Source: a bacterium (GTDB lineage: Bacteria > Krumholzibacteriota > Krumholzibacteriia > LZORAL124-64-63). From it: a stretch of 64,000 nucleotides of DNA. Below are positions 46,322 to 56,805 of this stretch, one piece after another. Below the pieces are notes generated by a model. That model saw only the letters and a program-made list of their open reading frames with translations. It was not told the origin of the DNA and did not search any database. The position numbers were made by a program, and so were the translations under genes. The stretch covers positions 558,001-622,000 of the forward strand of contig JADJYS010000001.1 of assembly GCA_016719645.1 (NCBI GenBank). Reading direction: 5' to 3'. Within the stretch, counting starts at the first letter, position 1; every line of letters begins with the position of its first letter.

Positions 46322-49015
46322 CGCCGGCGACGGCCGCCTCTACCTCGCGCTGCGCAACGACGACGGCAACGCGCCGGCGCTGCTGCAGGACGCCCGCGAT
46401 CCCGGCCGGCTCTTCGAGGTCGCGTCCCTGGACCGCCCCGGCGCCGAGCTGCGCGGCGCCTGGGTCCTCGTCGACGGCTCCGGCGGCGACCTCGTCGCGC
46501 GCGACGGCTGCCTGCTGGCGCCGCGCGGCCTCGTCTGGTCCCTGCTCGATCCCCTGGCCGCGGGGCAGGGCAACCGCCTGCAGCTGCAGGACCCGCTCGC
46601 GGGGCAGCGGGCCCTGCGCCGCGAGGGGAGCCGGCTCTGGGCCGGTCTCGCCCGTTGGCAGGGCCTGCCCGTCGATCTGAAGCGGGACGTGCGGCGCCTG
46701 CTGGCGCCGGTGCCGCTGGCCTCGGAGCTGCTGGGCCTCTTCGACGCGCTGGCCGCGGGCGGCGCCGGCGATCCCTTCGGCGGCCTGCCGGCGCCGCCCG
46801 CGGCGGCGTCCGGCGGCGAACGGTCGGCGACGCCCATGCCCGACGACCCCGAAGAACTGGCCGCGTGGCTGGAGGCGCCCGACGGCTTCGGCGTGCTCTA
46901 CGGCCCGGCCTTCACGCCGCGCGCCGAGCAGGGCATCATGGCCCGCGACGTGGCCGAGGCCCTGCGCACCGCCAACCCCCTGCTGATCGAAGCCGGCACG
47001 GGCGTCGGCAAGACCCTGGCCTACCTGGCGCCCCTGCTGACCCACCTGCGCCGCACGGGCCGGCGCGGGGTCGTCTCGACCCAGACGCGCACGCTGCAGT
47101 CCCAGCTGCTGGAACAGGACCTGCCCCTGCTCGCCGGGGCCGCGCCCGAGGTGGAGCACCGCCTGCTGATGGGCGCAGCAACTACCTCTGCCGCACCGGG
47201 GAGCTGCGCTTCCTGACGCGGCCGGCGGTCACGCCCGTCGAATCGTGGGCCCAGGCGTCGCTGCGCCTCTGGCTGGCGGCCACGACCGACGGCCTGCGCG
47301 AGGAGGTCCAGGACCACCCGGTGCTGCGCCGCTACGTGCCCGAGATCTTCGATTCGCCGGAGCCGTGCTCGCCCTCGGTCTGCTACGGGCCGCGCGAGTG
47401 CCACGTGCAGCGGGCGCGCCGGCTGGCCCGCGAGGCCCGCCTGGTGATCGTCAACCACGCCCTGCTGATGGTCGACTTCGCGGCCGGCCACACGCTGATC
47501 GGCGAGTACGACGCGGTGGTGGTCGACGAGGCCCACCGCCTGCCGCAGGCCGCGCTGGACGCCTTCGAGATCCGCTGCGACGCGTCCCGCTCGGTGATCG
47601 TCGAGGAGCTGCTCGGGGAGCCGGCCCGCACGCCGGGCGGGTTCCCGTCGGTGCCGCGCCGCCTGATCGCGGAGCTGTCCGCCGGCGGCGCGGCGGGGGA
47701 GGCGACGGCCGTCCTGCTGGCCGACTTCGTGGGCGCGCTGCTGGGCGCCCTGGCCGCCTACCGGAGCTGGTTCTCGGCCCTGGAGGCCGAGTTCGTCGCC
47801 CGCCGCGGCCAGCAGCGCCTGCACGGCAAGGTCCGCGTCCACGACCGCAGCGAGACCTTCGGTCCGCAGGTGGTCCAGACCACCGCCTTCCTGGACGCCG
47901 CCGACGCAGCGGACCGCGCCTACGCCGGGTTCGCCGCCGCGCTGGAATCCGCCCCGGCGCTCGGCGAGGAGCGGACCGACGAGCTGGGCACGCTGGCCCG
48001 CGCCGCCGAGATGTCGGCGCGCCTGCAGCAGGACGTCGCCTTCCTGACCGCCGACGACGACCCGGATTGGGTCGTCTGGCTGGATCCGGGCCGGGAGCAG
48101 GGTCTGATCGCCGCGGGCGCGACGCGCCTGGAGTCGGGCCCGCTGCTGGGCGACCTGTGGCGCCGCTCCGAACTCGCGCCGATCCTCACCAGCGCCACGC
48201 TGGGCGTGGGGGAGGACTTCAGCTACATGGAGCGCGAGCTCGGCGTCGGGCGCCTGGGCCGCAGCGCGGTGACCTCGCTGATCCCGAGCCCCTTCGACTA
48301 CCGCGAGCAGGCGCGCTTCATGACCACGCCCGGCTTCCCGGCGCCCGACACCGCGGCGTGGCAGGGGGCGGTGGCCGACCTCGTGGAGCAGCTCGGGCGC
48401 GTGGCGCCGCGCAAGACCATGGTCCTGTTCACGTCCTACGCCGCGCTGCAGGGGGTCGCGGGGCGGCTGCGCGAGGCGCTGGACCGGGCCGGCCCGACGG
48501 CCTGGCCCGACCCGCGGCCCGTCCTGCTGGTCCAGGGTTCGGGGGCCGGCGCCGGCGAGCTGATGAGCCGCTTCCGCCAGGAGCGCCACTCCCTGCTGCT
48601 GGGCACCAGCACGTTCTGGGAGGGTGTCGACCTGCCCGGCGCGGACCTCGAGATCCTGGTGGTGACCAAGCTGCCGTTCGCGGTGCCGACGGATCCCTGG
48701 GTGGAGGCCAAGTGCGAGCGCATCGCGGCCAACGGCGACAACGCCTTCATCGATTTCGTGGTCCGCGACGCCGTGCTGCGGCTGCGCCAGGGCGTGGGCC
48801 GCCTGATCCGCTCGCGGAGCGACCGGGGCGTGGTGGTCCTGCTGGACAGCCGCTTGCACGGCAAGCCCTACGGGATGACCTTCCTGCAGGCGCTGCCGTC
48901 GCCGGTGACCTACTGCGCCGACGCGGACGAGATCGTCCGCCAGACCGGCGCCTTCTTCGACGCGGCCCGTCCCGTCCCCGCCGGCAGCGGCGACGGCGAC
49001 GCGGCCCGGGAGTGA
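46311..49015 (+). CDS. DinG/XPD-type ATP-dependent helicase, broken by a frameshift near 47172
   Basis: The first frame has an N-terminal region of about 170 residues without recognised motifs, then FTPRAEQGIMARDV and LLIEAGTGVGKTLAYLAPLL (Walker A). The second frame, from about 47172, begins SNYLCRTGELRFL and contains four spaced cysteines (through EPCSPSVCYGPREC) typical of an iron-sulfur cluster. VVVDEAHR (DEAH), LTSATLGVG, LLLGTSTFWEGVDLPGADL and QGVGRLIRS follow. Adding one C in GGCGCAGC restores about 901 residues. It unwinds DNA 5' to 3', including R-loops, in this family. The gene overlaps ligA and is followed by hutI. Confidence 0.88.
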
Positions 49016-49017
49016 CG

Positions 49018-50322
49018 ATGACCACGATCGACCGCGTCGTCGCCGCCGACGTCGCCGCCCTGGCGGCCGGGCCGGACCTGCTGGTCGAGAACATCGGCCA
49101 GCTGTGCACGCTGGACGCGCCGGGCGCGGGGCCCCGCCGCGGCCCCGCCCTCGACGACCTCGGCCCGGTCGGGCCGGCGGCGCTGGCCGTCGCCGGCGGA
49201 CGCGTGCTGGCCTACGGGCCTGCGGAGGCGCTGCGCGCCCGCTGCGGCCCCCCGCGCGCCGTCCACGACGCCGGCGGCCGCTGCGTCGTGCCCGGCTGGG
49301 TCGACCCGCACACCCACGCGGTGTTCGGCCGGACCCGGCAGGACGAGTACGAGCGCCGCCTGCGCGGCGAGACCTACCTGCAGATCGCCGCCGCGGGCGG
49401 CGGCATCCAGTCTTCGGTGCGGGACCTGCGCGGGCGCAGCGACGCCGACCTGCGCGACCTGGCCGTCGCACGACTTCAGGAAATGCTTGAATTAGGAACC
49501 ACAACAGTTGAAATAAAAAGCGGATACGGCCTTTCTTACGAGGACGAAGCCCGCATGCTCCGCATCGCCGCCGCGGCCGCCGACATGGTCGGCCTGCGGG
49601 CGGTCCGCACCTGCCTCGCCGCCCACGAGGTGCCGCCGGAGTACCGCGACCGGCGGGACGCCTACGTCCGACTCGTCTGCGACGAGATCCTGCCGCGCAT
49701 CGTCGGCGAAGGCCTGGCCGACCGCCTGGACGTCTTCTGCGAGCCGTCGGTCTTCGACCTGGAGCAGACCGCGACGATCCTGCGCCGGGGCCTGGAACTC
49801 GGCCTGCGCGCGACCGTCCACGCCGACGAGCTGGAGCCCTTCGGGGGCGCGGCGCTGGCGGCGAGCCTGGGCGCCGATTCGGCGGACCACCTCATCCGCA
49901 TCGACGCGGCCGGCATCGCCGCCCTGGCGGGATCGTCGACCGTGGCGGTGCTGCTGCCCGGGACGGTCTTCTCGCTGGGCTTGCGCGCCTACGCGCCGGC
50001 GCGGGCGATGATCGAGGCGGGGGTCGCCGTGGCCCTGGCCACCGACTTCAACCCCGGCAGCTGCCCGATCGCGTCGGTGCCCCTGATCCAGGCGATCGCC
50101 TGCACGCAGATGCGCCTGACGCCGGCCGAGGCGCTGGCCGCCTGCACGGTGAACGCCGCCTGGGCGCTCGGCCTGCAGGACGAGGTCGGCTCGCTGGCGC
50201 CGGGCCGGGCCGCGGATTTCCTGGTGCTGGACGTCGACGACTACCGCCTGGTGCCCTACCACGCCGGGCGCAATCCCGTGCGCGAGGTCTGGCGCGACGG
50301 ACGCCGGCTGGTGTCGCGGTGA
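49018..50322 (+). CDS. hutI: Imidazolonepropionase
   Basis: 434 residues, amidohydrolase fold. Metal and substrate motifs: WVDPHTHAVFGRTRQDEYERR, TVEIKSGYGLSYEDEARML, HADELEPFGGAALAASLGADSADHL and ATDFNPGSCPIASVPL. It opens the imidazolone ring in histidine degradation. No other hut gene is near. ATG 49018 is taken because GGGAG precedes it; a GTG two codons earlier is possible. A stretch of about 27 codons (49468-49548) uses TTA, ATA, AAA, CGA, GGA and ACA, absent from the surroundings, although the protein there is the family's conserved active-site segment. Confidence 0.93.
   Translation: MTTIDRVVAADVAALAAGPDLLVENIGQLCTLDAPGAGPRRGPALDDLGPVGPAALAVAGGRVLAYGPAEALRARCGPPRAVHDAGGRCVVPGWVDPHTHAVFGRTRQDEYERRLRGETYLQIAAAGGGIQSSVRDLRGRSDADLRDLAVARLQEMLELGTTTVEIKSGYGLSYEDEARMLRIAAAAADMVGLRAVRTCLAAHEVPPEYRDRRDAYVRLVCDEILPRIVGEGLADRLDVFCEPSVFDLEQTATILRRGLELGLRATVHADELEPFGGAALAASLGADSADHLIRIDAAGIAALAGSSTVAVLLPGTVFSLGLRAYAPARAMIEAGVAVALATDFNPGSCPIASVPLIQAIACTQMRLTPAEALAACTVNAAWALGLQDEVGSLAPGRAADFLVLDVDDYRLVPYHAGRNPVREVWRDGRRLVSR
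49468..49548 (+). other. Low-GC codon patch inside hutI
   Basis: Of the 27 codons, 18 end in A or T, against a few per cent in the neighbouring coding sequence. It covers RLQEMLELGTTTVEIKSGYG. GC is about 45% here in a window of 70% or more. The reading frame stays open. Confidence 0.9.
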
Positions 50323-52208
50323 GGCGCGGACGCATCTGGCAGGCGTCGGGGAGCGCCGCCGCGGTCCTGCTCTGGGCCGCCACGGTCGCGACGGTGGCCG
50401 GCGCCCAAACGGTCGGCGCTCTGGCGGACAGCGTCCAGCTGGCCGGCCCGGCGGGCGTCGCCTCGGCGGCGCTGGTCGAGACGGCCGGCGGCGCGCGCGA
50501 CCCGTGGGTGCCGTTCGCGGGGGACGTCATGGACCTGCTGGGCCGCAGCACGCCGCTGGTCGCGGTGCGCGACGGGTTGCCCGGCTCGCCCCTGCTCCTG
50601 CTGCACCTGCCGGGGGACGACGGGATCCCCGGCGCCGAGCTGGACGGGCTGCCGCTGGGGCTCGGCCACCGCTGGGCCGACGATCCCTGGACCTGGTCGC
50701 TGGCCGGCGTGGACCTCGCGCGGGCCGACTTCGCGCAGGATCCCCGCGGCGGCGGCGCGCCCCGGCTCGCCTGGACCTCCAGCCCCGCCGACACCGCCGG
50801 CAGCCTGCTGGACAGCGCCTTCTTCAAGGGCGGCGGCGACACCTACCTGCGCCGGCTCTCCCTGCGCACGCAGCAGGCTCCCTGGGAGGGGCGTTTCGAC
50901 TTCGAGGAACTGCTCGACGAGCTGCCGGAGGACGGGAGCGCGGGCTCCGGCTCACCCGAGAGCCGCTCGCGCCTGGCGCGCACGACCCTGATCCGCCGGT
51001 TGCCCGGCGCGGCGACCCTGACCGTGGGCTACGCCCGCGACCGGCGCCACAAGACGGGCCTGCCGCGCTACGGCGCGCAGCGGCAGGAGACCTGGGGCGA
51101 CCGGACCAGCGCGACCTGGCGCCAGCCCTGGGGAACCGGGGAGCTGAGCGCCGGCCTGTGGTCCTCGCGGGTCGACGTGGTGCGCGAGATCGGGACGGCC
51201 GACCGCAAGGTGGAAACGGGCCGCGACGGCGCCCGGCTGGAACTCGGCCGCGACGCCTGGCGGCTGGGCGCCCAGGTCGCCTCCTGGCGCCTCGACGACG
51301 ATGCCGCGGGCACGCCCGGCTGGGCGGGGGCGGACACCGCGCGCGTGGCCGTGACCGGGCGCGACGCCGTCGGCGACCTCAGCTGGACGTCGCCGGCGGC
51401 CGCGGGTCTCGCGTCCGGCTGGCGCCTCGAAGGCGCCGCGCGCTGGCACGAGTTCGCCGGCTGGTCCCCGCACCTGGGCGTCGCCTGGAAACCGGCCGGC
51501 CGGCCGGTGCGGTTCGGCCTGAGCCGCGGCGGGCGGGCCCCGCGGCTGGACGAGCTGTTCACGTCCGAGCGCGTCTATGCCGGCAGCCGCGCCGTCGTCC
51601 TGCTGCCCGCGCGGGACCTGGGCTGGGAGCAGCTCACCGAGGCGACGCTCGCCGCGGACGGGCGCCTCGCCGGCCACGCCCTGCGCTTCGACGCGACGTG
51701 GCGCCGTCTGCGCGACGGCATCGGCTGGCGCGCGGCCGCGCCGGGCGCCGACGTCGGCCGCTGGGCCAACGAGGTCGAACTCGAGGGCTGGACGGCGACC
51801 CTCGCGCTCGCGCGCGCCGTCCGGCTGGCCGGCTGGCTGCGCTGGGAGGCGTCGGCGAGCCTGCGCGGCGTCGAGGTCGGCGCCGGGATGCCGTTGGCCC
51901 TGCCGCCGCGGCGCTCCGCCGTGCTGAACGTGTTCTGGGAGCATCACGCCTTCCGCGAGGACGGCATCCTCGAGCTGGGCTACGTCCTGGAGCTCCGCGG
52001 CGCGATGGCGGACCCCTGGATCCCCGGCGCCCCGCGGGACGTGCCCGCCCTGACGCTCCACCACCTGCTGGCCTCGTTCCGCCTGGTCGGCGCGGACCTC
52101 GGCCTCGAACTGCGCAACCTGACCGACGACACCACCGCCGTGGTCCCCCTGGTCGCGGCGCCCGGGCGCGAGATGCGCTGGCGCCTGCAGTGGACCCTGC
52201 GGCGCTGA
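50319..52208 (+). CDS. Outer-membrane beta-barrel resembling TonB-dependent receptors
   Basis: 629 residues, GTG 50319 overlapping the hutI stop. Signal peptide SAAAVLLWAATVATVAGAQ. The N-terminal 140 residues look like a reduced plug (PLVAVRDGLPGSPLLLLHLPG, IPGAELDGLPLGLGHRW). The barrel half includes PVRFGLSRGGRAPRLDELFTSERV, the 'RAPxLxELF' strand of TonB receptors, and ends with RWRLQWTLRR. No clear TonB box was seen. Such receptors import siderophores, cobalamin or saccharides. Coupling to hutI hints at a histidine-related ligand, but that is only position. Confidence 0.7.
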   Translation: MRRGRIWQASGSAAAVLLWAATVATVAGAQTVGALADSVQLAGPAGVASAALVETAGGARDPWVPFAGDVMDLLGRSTPLVAVRDGLPGSPLLLLHLPGDDGIPGAELDGLPLGLGHRWADDPWTWSLAGVDLARADFAQDPRGGGAPRLAWTSSPADTAGSLLDSAFFKGGGDTYLRRLSLRTQQAPWEGRFDFEELLDELPEDGSAGSGSPESRSRLARTTLIRRLPGAATLTVGYARDRRHKTGLPRYGAQRQETWGDRTSATWRQPWGTGELSAGLWSSRVDVVREIGTADRKVETGRDGARLELGRDAWRLGAQVASWRLDDDAAGTPGWAGADTARVAVTGRDAVGDLSWTSPAAAGLASGWRLEGAARWHEFAGWSPHLGVAWKPAGRPVRFGLSRGGRAPRLDELFTSERVYAGSRAVVLLPARDLGWEQLTEATLAADGRLAGHALRFDATWRRLRDGIGWRAAAPGADVGRWANEVELEGWTATLALARAVRLAGWLRWEASASLRGVEVGAGMPLALPPRRSAVLNVFWEHHAFREDGILELGYVLELRGAMADPWIPGAPRDVPALTLHHLLASFRLVGADLGLELRNLTDDTTAVVPLVAAPGREMRWRLQWTLRR

Positions 52209-52289
52209 CCGCCGCTCCCTGACCTCGCCGGGCGCCTCCCACGCCCCGGACCGCCTCCCCGCCGCCGGCGCGCGCCGGCCGGAGCCGAC

Positions 52290-52712
52290 GTGACCCGACG
52301 CGAGGCCGCGGGCCTGCTGCTGCTCTTCGCCGCGATCCTGGCCGGCCGCGGGATCCGCCACGCCCTGCTCGTGGACGCCACGGGCGCCTGGCGGGAGCCG
52401 GGCTTCCTGGACGGGCTGCTGCCGGCCCTCGTCGTGGAAGCGGCCGAGCCGGAGCCGCCGGCGCCCCCCTTCCACGTCAACCGCACCACGGCCGACACCC
52501 TGACGTTCCTGCCCGGCGTGGGCGCGGTCCTGGCCGGGCGCATCGTGGCCGAGCGCGCGCGCGGCGGACCGTTCCGCAACGCGGCGGACCTGCGGCGGGT
52601 CAAGGGCATCGGACCGAAGCTGTCCGAACGGCTCGGCCCGCTGCTGCTCTACGACACCGGGCCGCCGTTCCCGCCATCCGACGCTTCAGGTCCGGCCCCG
52701 GCCGGCCGATAA
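52290..52712 (+). CDS. ComEA-like helix-hairpin-helix protein
   Basis: 140 residues from GTG 52290, preceded by GGAG. An N-terminal membrane segment (GLLLLFAAILAGRGI) leads to a Pro/Glu-rich linker and a ComEA-type domain: FHVNRTTADTLTFLPGVGAVLAGRIVAERARGGPF, then ADLRRVKGIGPKLSERL, two helix-hairpin-helix motifs that bind DNA. ComEA receives incoming DNA at the periplasmic face during natural transformation. dprA at 59676 is in the same window, so a transformation pathway is plausible. Many HhH proteins look alike, so the identity as true ComEA is moderate. Confidence 0.8.
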   Translation: MTRREAAGLLLLFAAILAGRGIRHALLVDATGAWREPGFLDGLLPALVVEAAEPEPPAPPFHVNRTTADTLTFLPGVGAVLAGRIVAERARGGPFRNAADLRRVKGIGPKLSERLGPLLLYDTGPPFPPSDASGPAPAGR

Positions 52713-52717
52713 CCCGG

Positions 52718-53962
52718 ATGCAGCCGCGCGCGGGGCGCGGCGCGACGGGGAGGGCGCCGGTGTCCTGGGTCTTGTCGGGCTTGCTGCTGGTCGCGGGCGC
52801 GGTGCTGCTGCGCCGGTTGCGCCATGCGCGCGCCGCGTGCCGCGCGACGCTCGCCCGCGAGCGCGCGCTGCGCTCGGACCTGCGCAACGTCCTGGCGAAC
52901 CTCGGCAGCGGCCTGGTCATCGCCGACCGGCGCGGCATCATCCAGCGCGCCAACCCCGCCGCGGCGCGGATCCTGGGCGTGCAGGAGACGGACCTGGCCG
53001 GCCAGGCCGTGGCCGACGCCTTCGACGAGGGCCGCCGGGAATTCGCGCGCGCCGTGGTCCAGGTGCTGGCCGGCGGCGAGGCGGTGTCCCGACGCGAGAT
53101 CGGGCTCGACCTGCCCGACGGGCGCCGGCTGCCGGTCGGGATCAGCGTGCACCCCGTCCGCGACGAGTCGGGTTGCCCGGCCGGGGCCGTCGCCATCTTC
53201 CAGGACCTGAGCGAGGTCAACGCCCTGCGCGAGCGCATGCGGGAGAACGACCGCCTGGCCGCGATCGGCGAGCTGTCCGCCAGCATCGCCCACGAGATCC
53301 GCAACCCCCTGGGCAGCATCCGCGGCAGCGCGGAGCTGCTGGCCGCGGAGCTCGCGGTCGGCGGCCAGGAGCAGCGCCTGCTGGCGCTGATCCTGAAGGA
53401 GAGCGAGCGGGTCAACCGCATCGTCAGCGACTTCCTCGCCTACGCGCGCCTGCGCCCGACGGTCCGCCAGCTGTCGGAGCTGAAGCCCTTCCTCGAGGAC
53501 GTCGCCTTCCAGGTGCGCATGCACCAGCAGGGGCGCGAGGGGCTGCACATCGAGACCGGCATCGAGCCCGACGACCTGCTCGTGCTCATGGACCCCGAGC
53601 AGATGCAGCAGGTCCTGCTGAACCTCGCGCTCAACGCCTGCGAGGCGATGGGCGGCCGGGGCACCCTGAGCCTGCGCGCGTCGCTGGACGACGACAACAC
53701 CGTCTGCCGGCTGGTCGTCGCGGACACCGGGCCCGGCATCGCGCCGGAGGTGCGGGACACCCTGTTCCGCCCCTTCGTCACCACCAAGGCGGGCGGCACG
53801 GGCCTCGGGCTGCCCGTCGTGCAGCGCATCGTGCTGGCGCACGGCGGCGACATCCGGGCCGGCGCCGGGCCGCGCGGGGGCGCCGAGTTCCGCATCGACC
53901 TGCCCCTGGTCCTGGACACCGCCGCGGCGCCGCCGCCGGCCGCCGAGCCGCTCTGCGTCTGA
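52718..53962 (+). CDS. PAS-domain sensor histidine kinase (NtrB/AtoS type)
   Basis: 414 residues. One N-terminal membrane helix (VSWVLSGLLLVAGAVLLRRL), a PAS domain (VLANLGSGLVIADRRGIIQRANPAAARILG), and a HisKA domain with LSASIAHEIRNPLGSIRGSAELL (phospho-His192). The HATPase part has LLNLALNACEAMGG (N box), VADTGPGIAPEV (G1) and TTKAGGTGLGLPVVQRIV (G2). It phosphorylates the NtrC-type regulator encoded next, 146 bases downstream. The signal is unknown. The arrangement is typical of two-component systems controlling sigma-54 promoters. Confidence 0.94.
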   Translation: MQPRAGRGATGRAPVSWVLSGLLLVAGAVLLRRLRHARAACRATLARERALRSDLRNVLANLGSGLVIADRRGIIQRANPAAARILGVQETDLAGQAVADAFDEGRREFARAVVQVLAGGEAVSRREIGLDLPDGRRLPVGISVHPVRDESGCPAGAVAIFQDLSEVNALRERMRENDRLAAIGELSASIAHEIRNPLGSIRGSAELLAAELAVGGQEQRLLALILKESERVNRIVSDFLAYARLRPTVRQLSELKPFLEDVAFQVRMHQQGREGLHIETGIEPDDLLVLMDPEQMQQVLLNLALNACEAMGGRGTLSLRASLDDDNTVCRLVVADTGPGIAPEVRDTLFRPFVTTKAGGTGLGLPVVQRIVLAHGGDIRAGAGPRGGAEFRIDLPLVLDTAAAPPPAAEPLCV

Positions 53963-54108
53963 CCCTCGTTGCATTCTGCCCCCGGCGGATGTCGTCCGGT
54001 GGGGATTCCTGCAACTTCGTGCTCAAGCCCCTTGCAAACTGACCGATAACCCGGGGGACGGACGGGAGACCTACGCCGCCCGCGCGGCCCGACCCCAAGG
54101 AGCGATTC

Positions 54109-55608
<1,500 letters not shown>

Positions 55609-55634
55609 CCCTCCGCCCGAACGGAACGGGACCC

Positions 55635-55669
55635 GGCGCCGGGCAAGGCTTGCCCGGCGCCCTCGTTTT
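55635..55669 (+). terminator. Intrinsic terminator after the NtrC-type regulator
   Basis: GGCGCCGGGCAA (55635-55646) pairs with TTGCCCGGCGCC (55650-55661) over a 3-base loop, then CTCG and TTTT. Confidence 0.8.
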
Positions 55670-55711
55670 GCCTATGCTCGCCGCGGACCCCTGACAGGTC
55701 GGAGGCGGCGC

Positions 55712-56254
55712 GTGTGGATCTCCCTGATCGGCTTCATGGGCAGCGGGAAGAGCACGGTGGCGAGGCTGCTCGGCGAGCGGGCGCTGCTGCCGGTGATCGA
55801 CCTGGACCGCGAGGTCGTCCGGCGCGAGGGCGCCTCGATCGGCGAGCTGTTCCGGACGCGGGGCGAGCCGGGCTTCCGCGCGGCCGAGCTCGCGGCGCTG
55901 ACGGCCCTGTCGCCCGACGCCGACCTCGTGCTCGCCTGCGGCGGCGGCCTGGTCACGACGCCGGCGGCCGTGGCGCTGCTGCGCGACCGGGGGTGCGTGA
56001 TCTGGATCGACGCGCCCTGGGAGACGCTCCAGGCCCGGCTGGCCGCCGCGGCGGGAGCCGGCGACGACCGCCCCCTGCTGGCCGCGGGCGACTGGGAGGC
56101 GGTCCGCGCGCTGGACGGCGCGCGGCGGCCGCTCTACGCCGGCGCCGCCGATTTCCGGGTGCGCACGGACCAGACGGCGCCCGAGGTCACGGCCCGGCGC
56201 GTCCTGACGCGCCACGTCGCCTGGCAGCGCCAGCGCGCGGCGGCGCTAGCGTGA
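55712..56254 (+). CDS. aroK: Shikimate kinase
   Basis: 180 residues from GTG 55712. ISLIGFMGSGKSTVARLLGE holds the P-loop (Lys13), followed by VIDLDREVVRREG, FRAAELAAL (the R-x2-E helix region) and LACGGGLVTTP, the GGG loop that binds shikimate. The late LID region includes DDRPLL. It makes shikimate-3-phosphate for aromatic amino acids. It is coupled to rsmD by a GTGA overlap. Some shikimate-kinase-like proteins are gluconate kinases, but the GGG motif supports AroK. Confidence 0.92.
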   Translation: MWISLIGFMGSGKSTVARLLGERALLPVIDLDREVVRREGASIGELFRTRGEPGFRAAELAALTALSPDADLVLACGGGLVTTPAAVALLRDRGCVIWIDAPWETLQARLAAAAGAGDDRPLLAAGDWEAVRALDGARRPLYAGAADFRVRTDQTAPEVTARRVLTRHVAWQRQRAAALA

Positions 56255-56805
56255 GGATCGTCGCCGGCCGGTGGCGCGGGCGGCGCCTCGTCGCACCCGA
56301 GGGTCTGGCCACGCGGCCGACCACGGACCGGACCCGCGAGGCCCTGTTCTCGATCCTGGGCCGCCGCGTCGACGGCGCGCCGGTGGTCGACCTGTGCTGC
56401 GGCGCGGGGGGGCTGGGCCTCGAGGCGCTGAGCCGGGGGGCCGCGGTCTGCGACTTCGTCGACACGTCGCCGCGCGCCCTGGCCGCGGTGCGGGCCAACC
56501 TGGCGGCCTGCCGCGCCGAACCGGACGCGGCGCGCCTGCACCGCGCCGACGCCGTCGCCTGGCTGGCGGCGGCCGCGCCCCGCCTCGCCGAGGGGACCAT
56601 CCTGCTGGCGGACCCGCCCTACGCCGAGCGGACGGGCGCGGCGCTCTGGGACCTCTTCCTCGACCTGTCCGCGCGGGGCCGCCTGGCCGTGGCCGTGCTC
56701 GAGCACGGCGGGGCGCACGCGCTGCGCGCCGCCCCGGCCGGCTGGCGACGCGACGACCGGCGCTACGGCGCCGCCACCCTCAGCCTCCTGGAGCCGTCGC
56801 CATGA
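56251..56805 (+). CDS. rsmD: 16S rRNA (guanine966-N2)-methyltransferase
   Basis: 184 residues from GTG 56251. VRIVAGRWRGRRLVAPEGLATRP, then TDRTREALFSILG, is the RsmD start. VVDLCCGAGGLGLEALSRGA is the SAM-binding motif I, and LLADPPYAERTG holds the catalytic NPPY-like site, here DPPY. It methylates G966 of 16S rRNA during 30S assembly. The rsmD-coaD order is common in many bacteria and is kept here, with coaD overlapping the stop by four bases. Confidence 0.95.
   Translation: MRIVAGRWRGRRLVAPEGLATRPTTDRTREALFSILGRRVDGAPVVDLCCGAGGLGLEALSRGAAVCDFVDTSPRALAAVRANLAACRAEPDAARLHRADAVAWLAAAAPRLAEGTILLADPPYAERTGAALWDLFLDLSARGRLAVAVLEHGGAHALRAAPAGWRRDDRRYGAATLSLLEPSP

Noticed and set aside
8589..47172. 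Programmed ribosomal frameshifting as the reason for the broken genes
   Set aside because: No slippery heptamers or shared downstream structures are evident, and the affected families are not known for recoding; deletion errors explain all sites.
49468..49548. An internal promoter in the AT-rich patch of hutI
   Set aside because: TTGAAT and TTGAAA are present but no acceptable -10 stands at 16-18 bases on either strand.
53963..54108. A sigma-54 promoter before the NtrC-type regulator (GG and GC elements near 53998-54012 and 54021-54036)
   Set aside because: The GG-to-GC distance is off by one in the best candidate and the second lacks GG, so the -24/-12 rule is not met.
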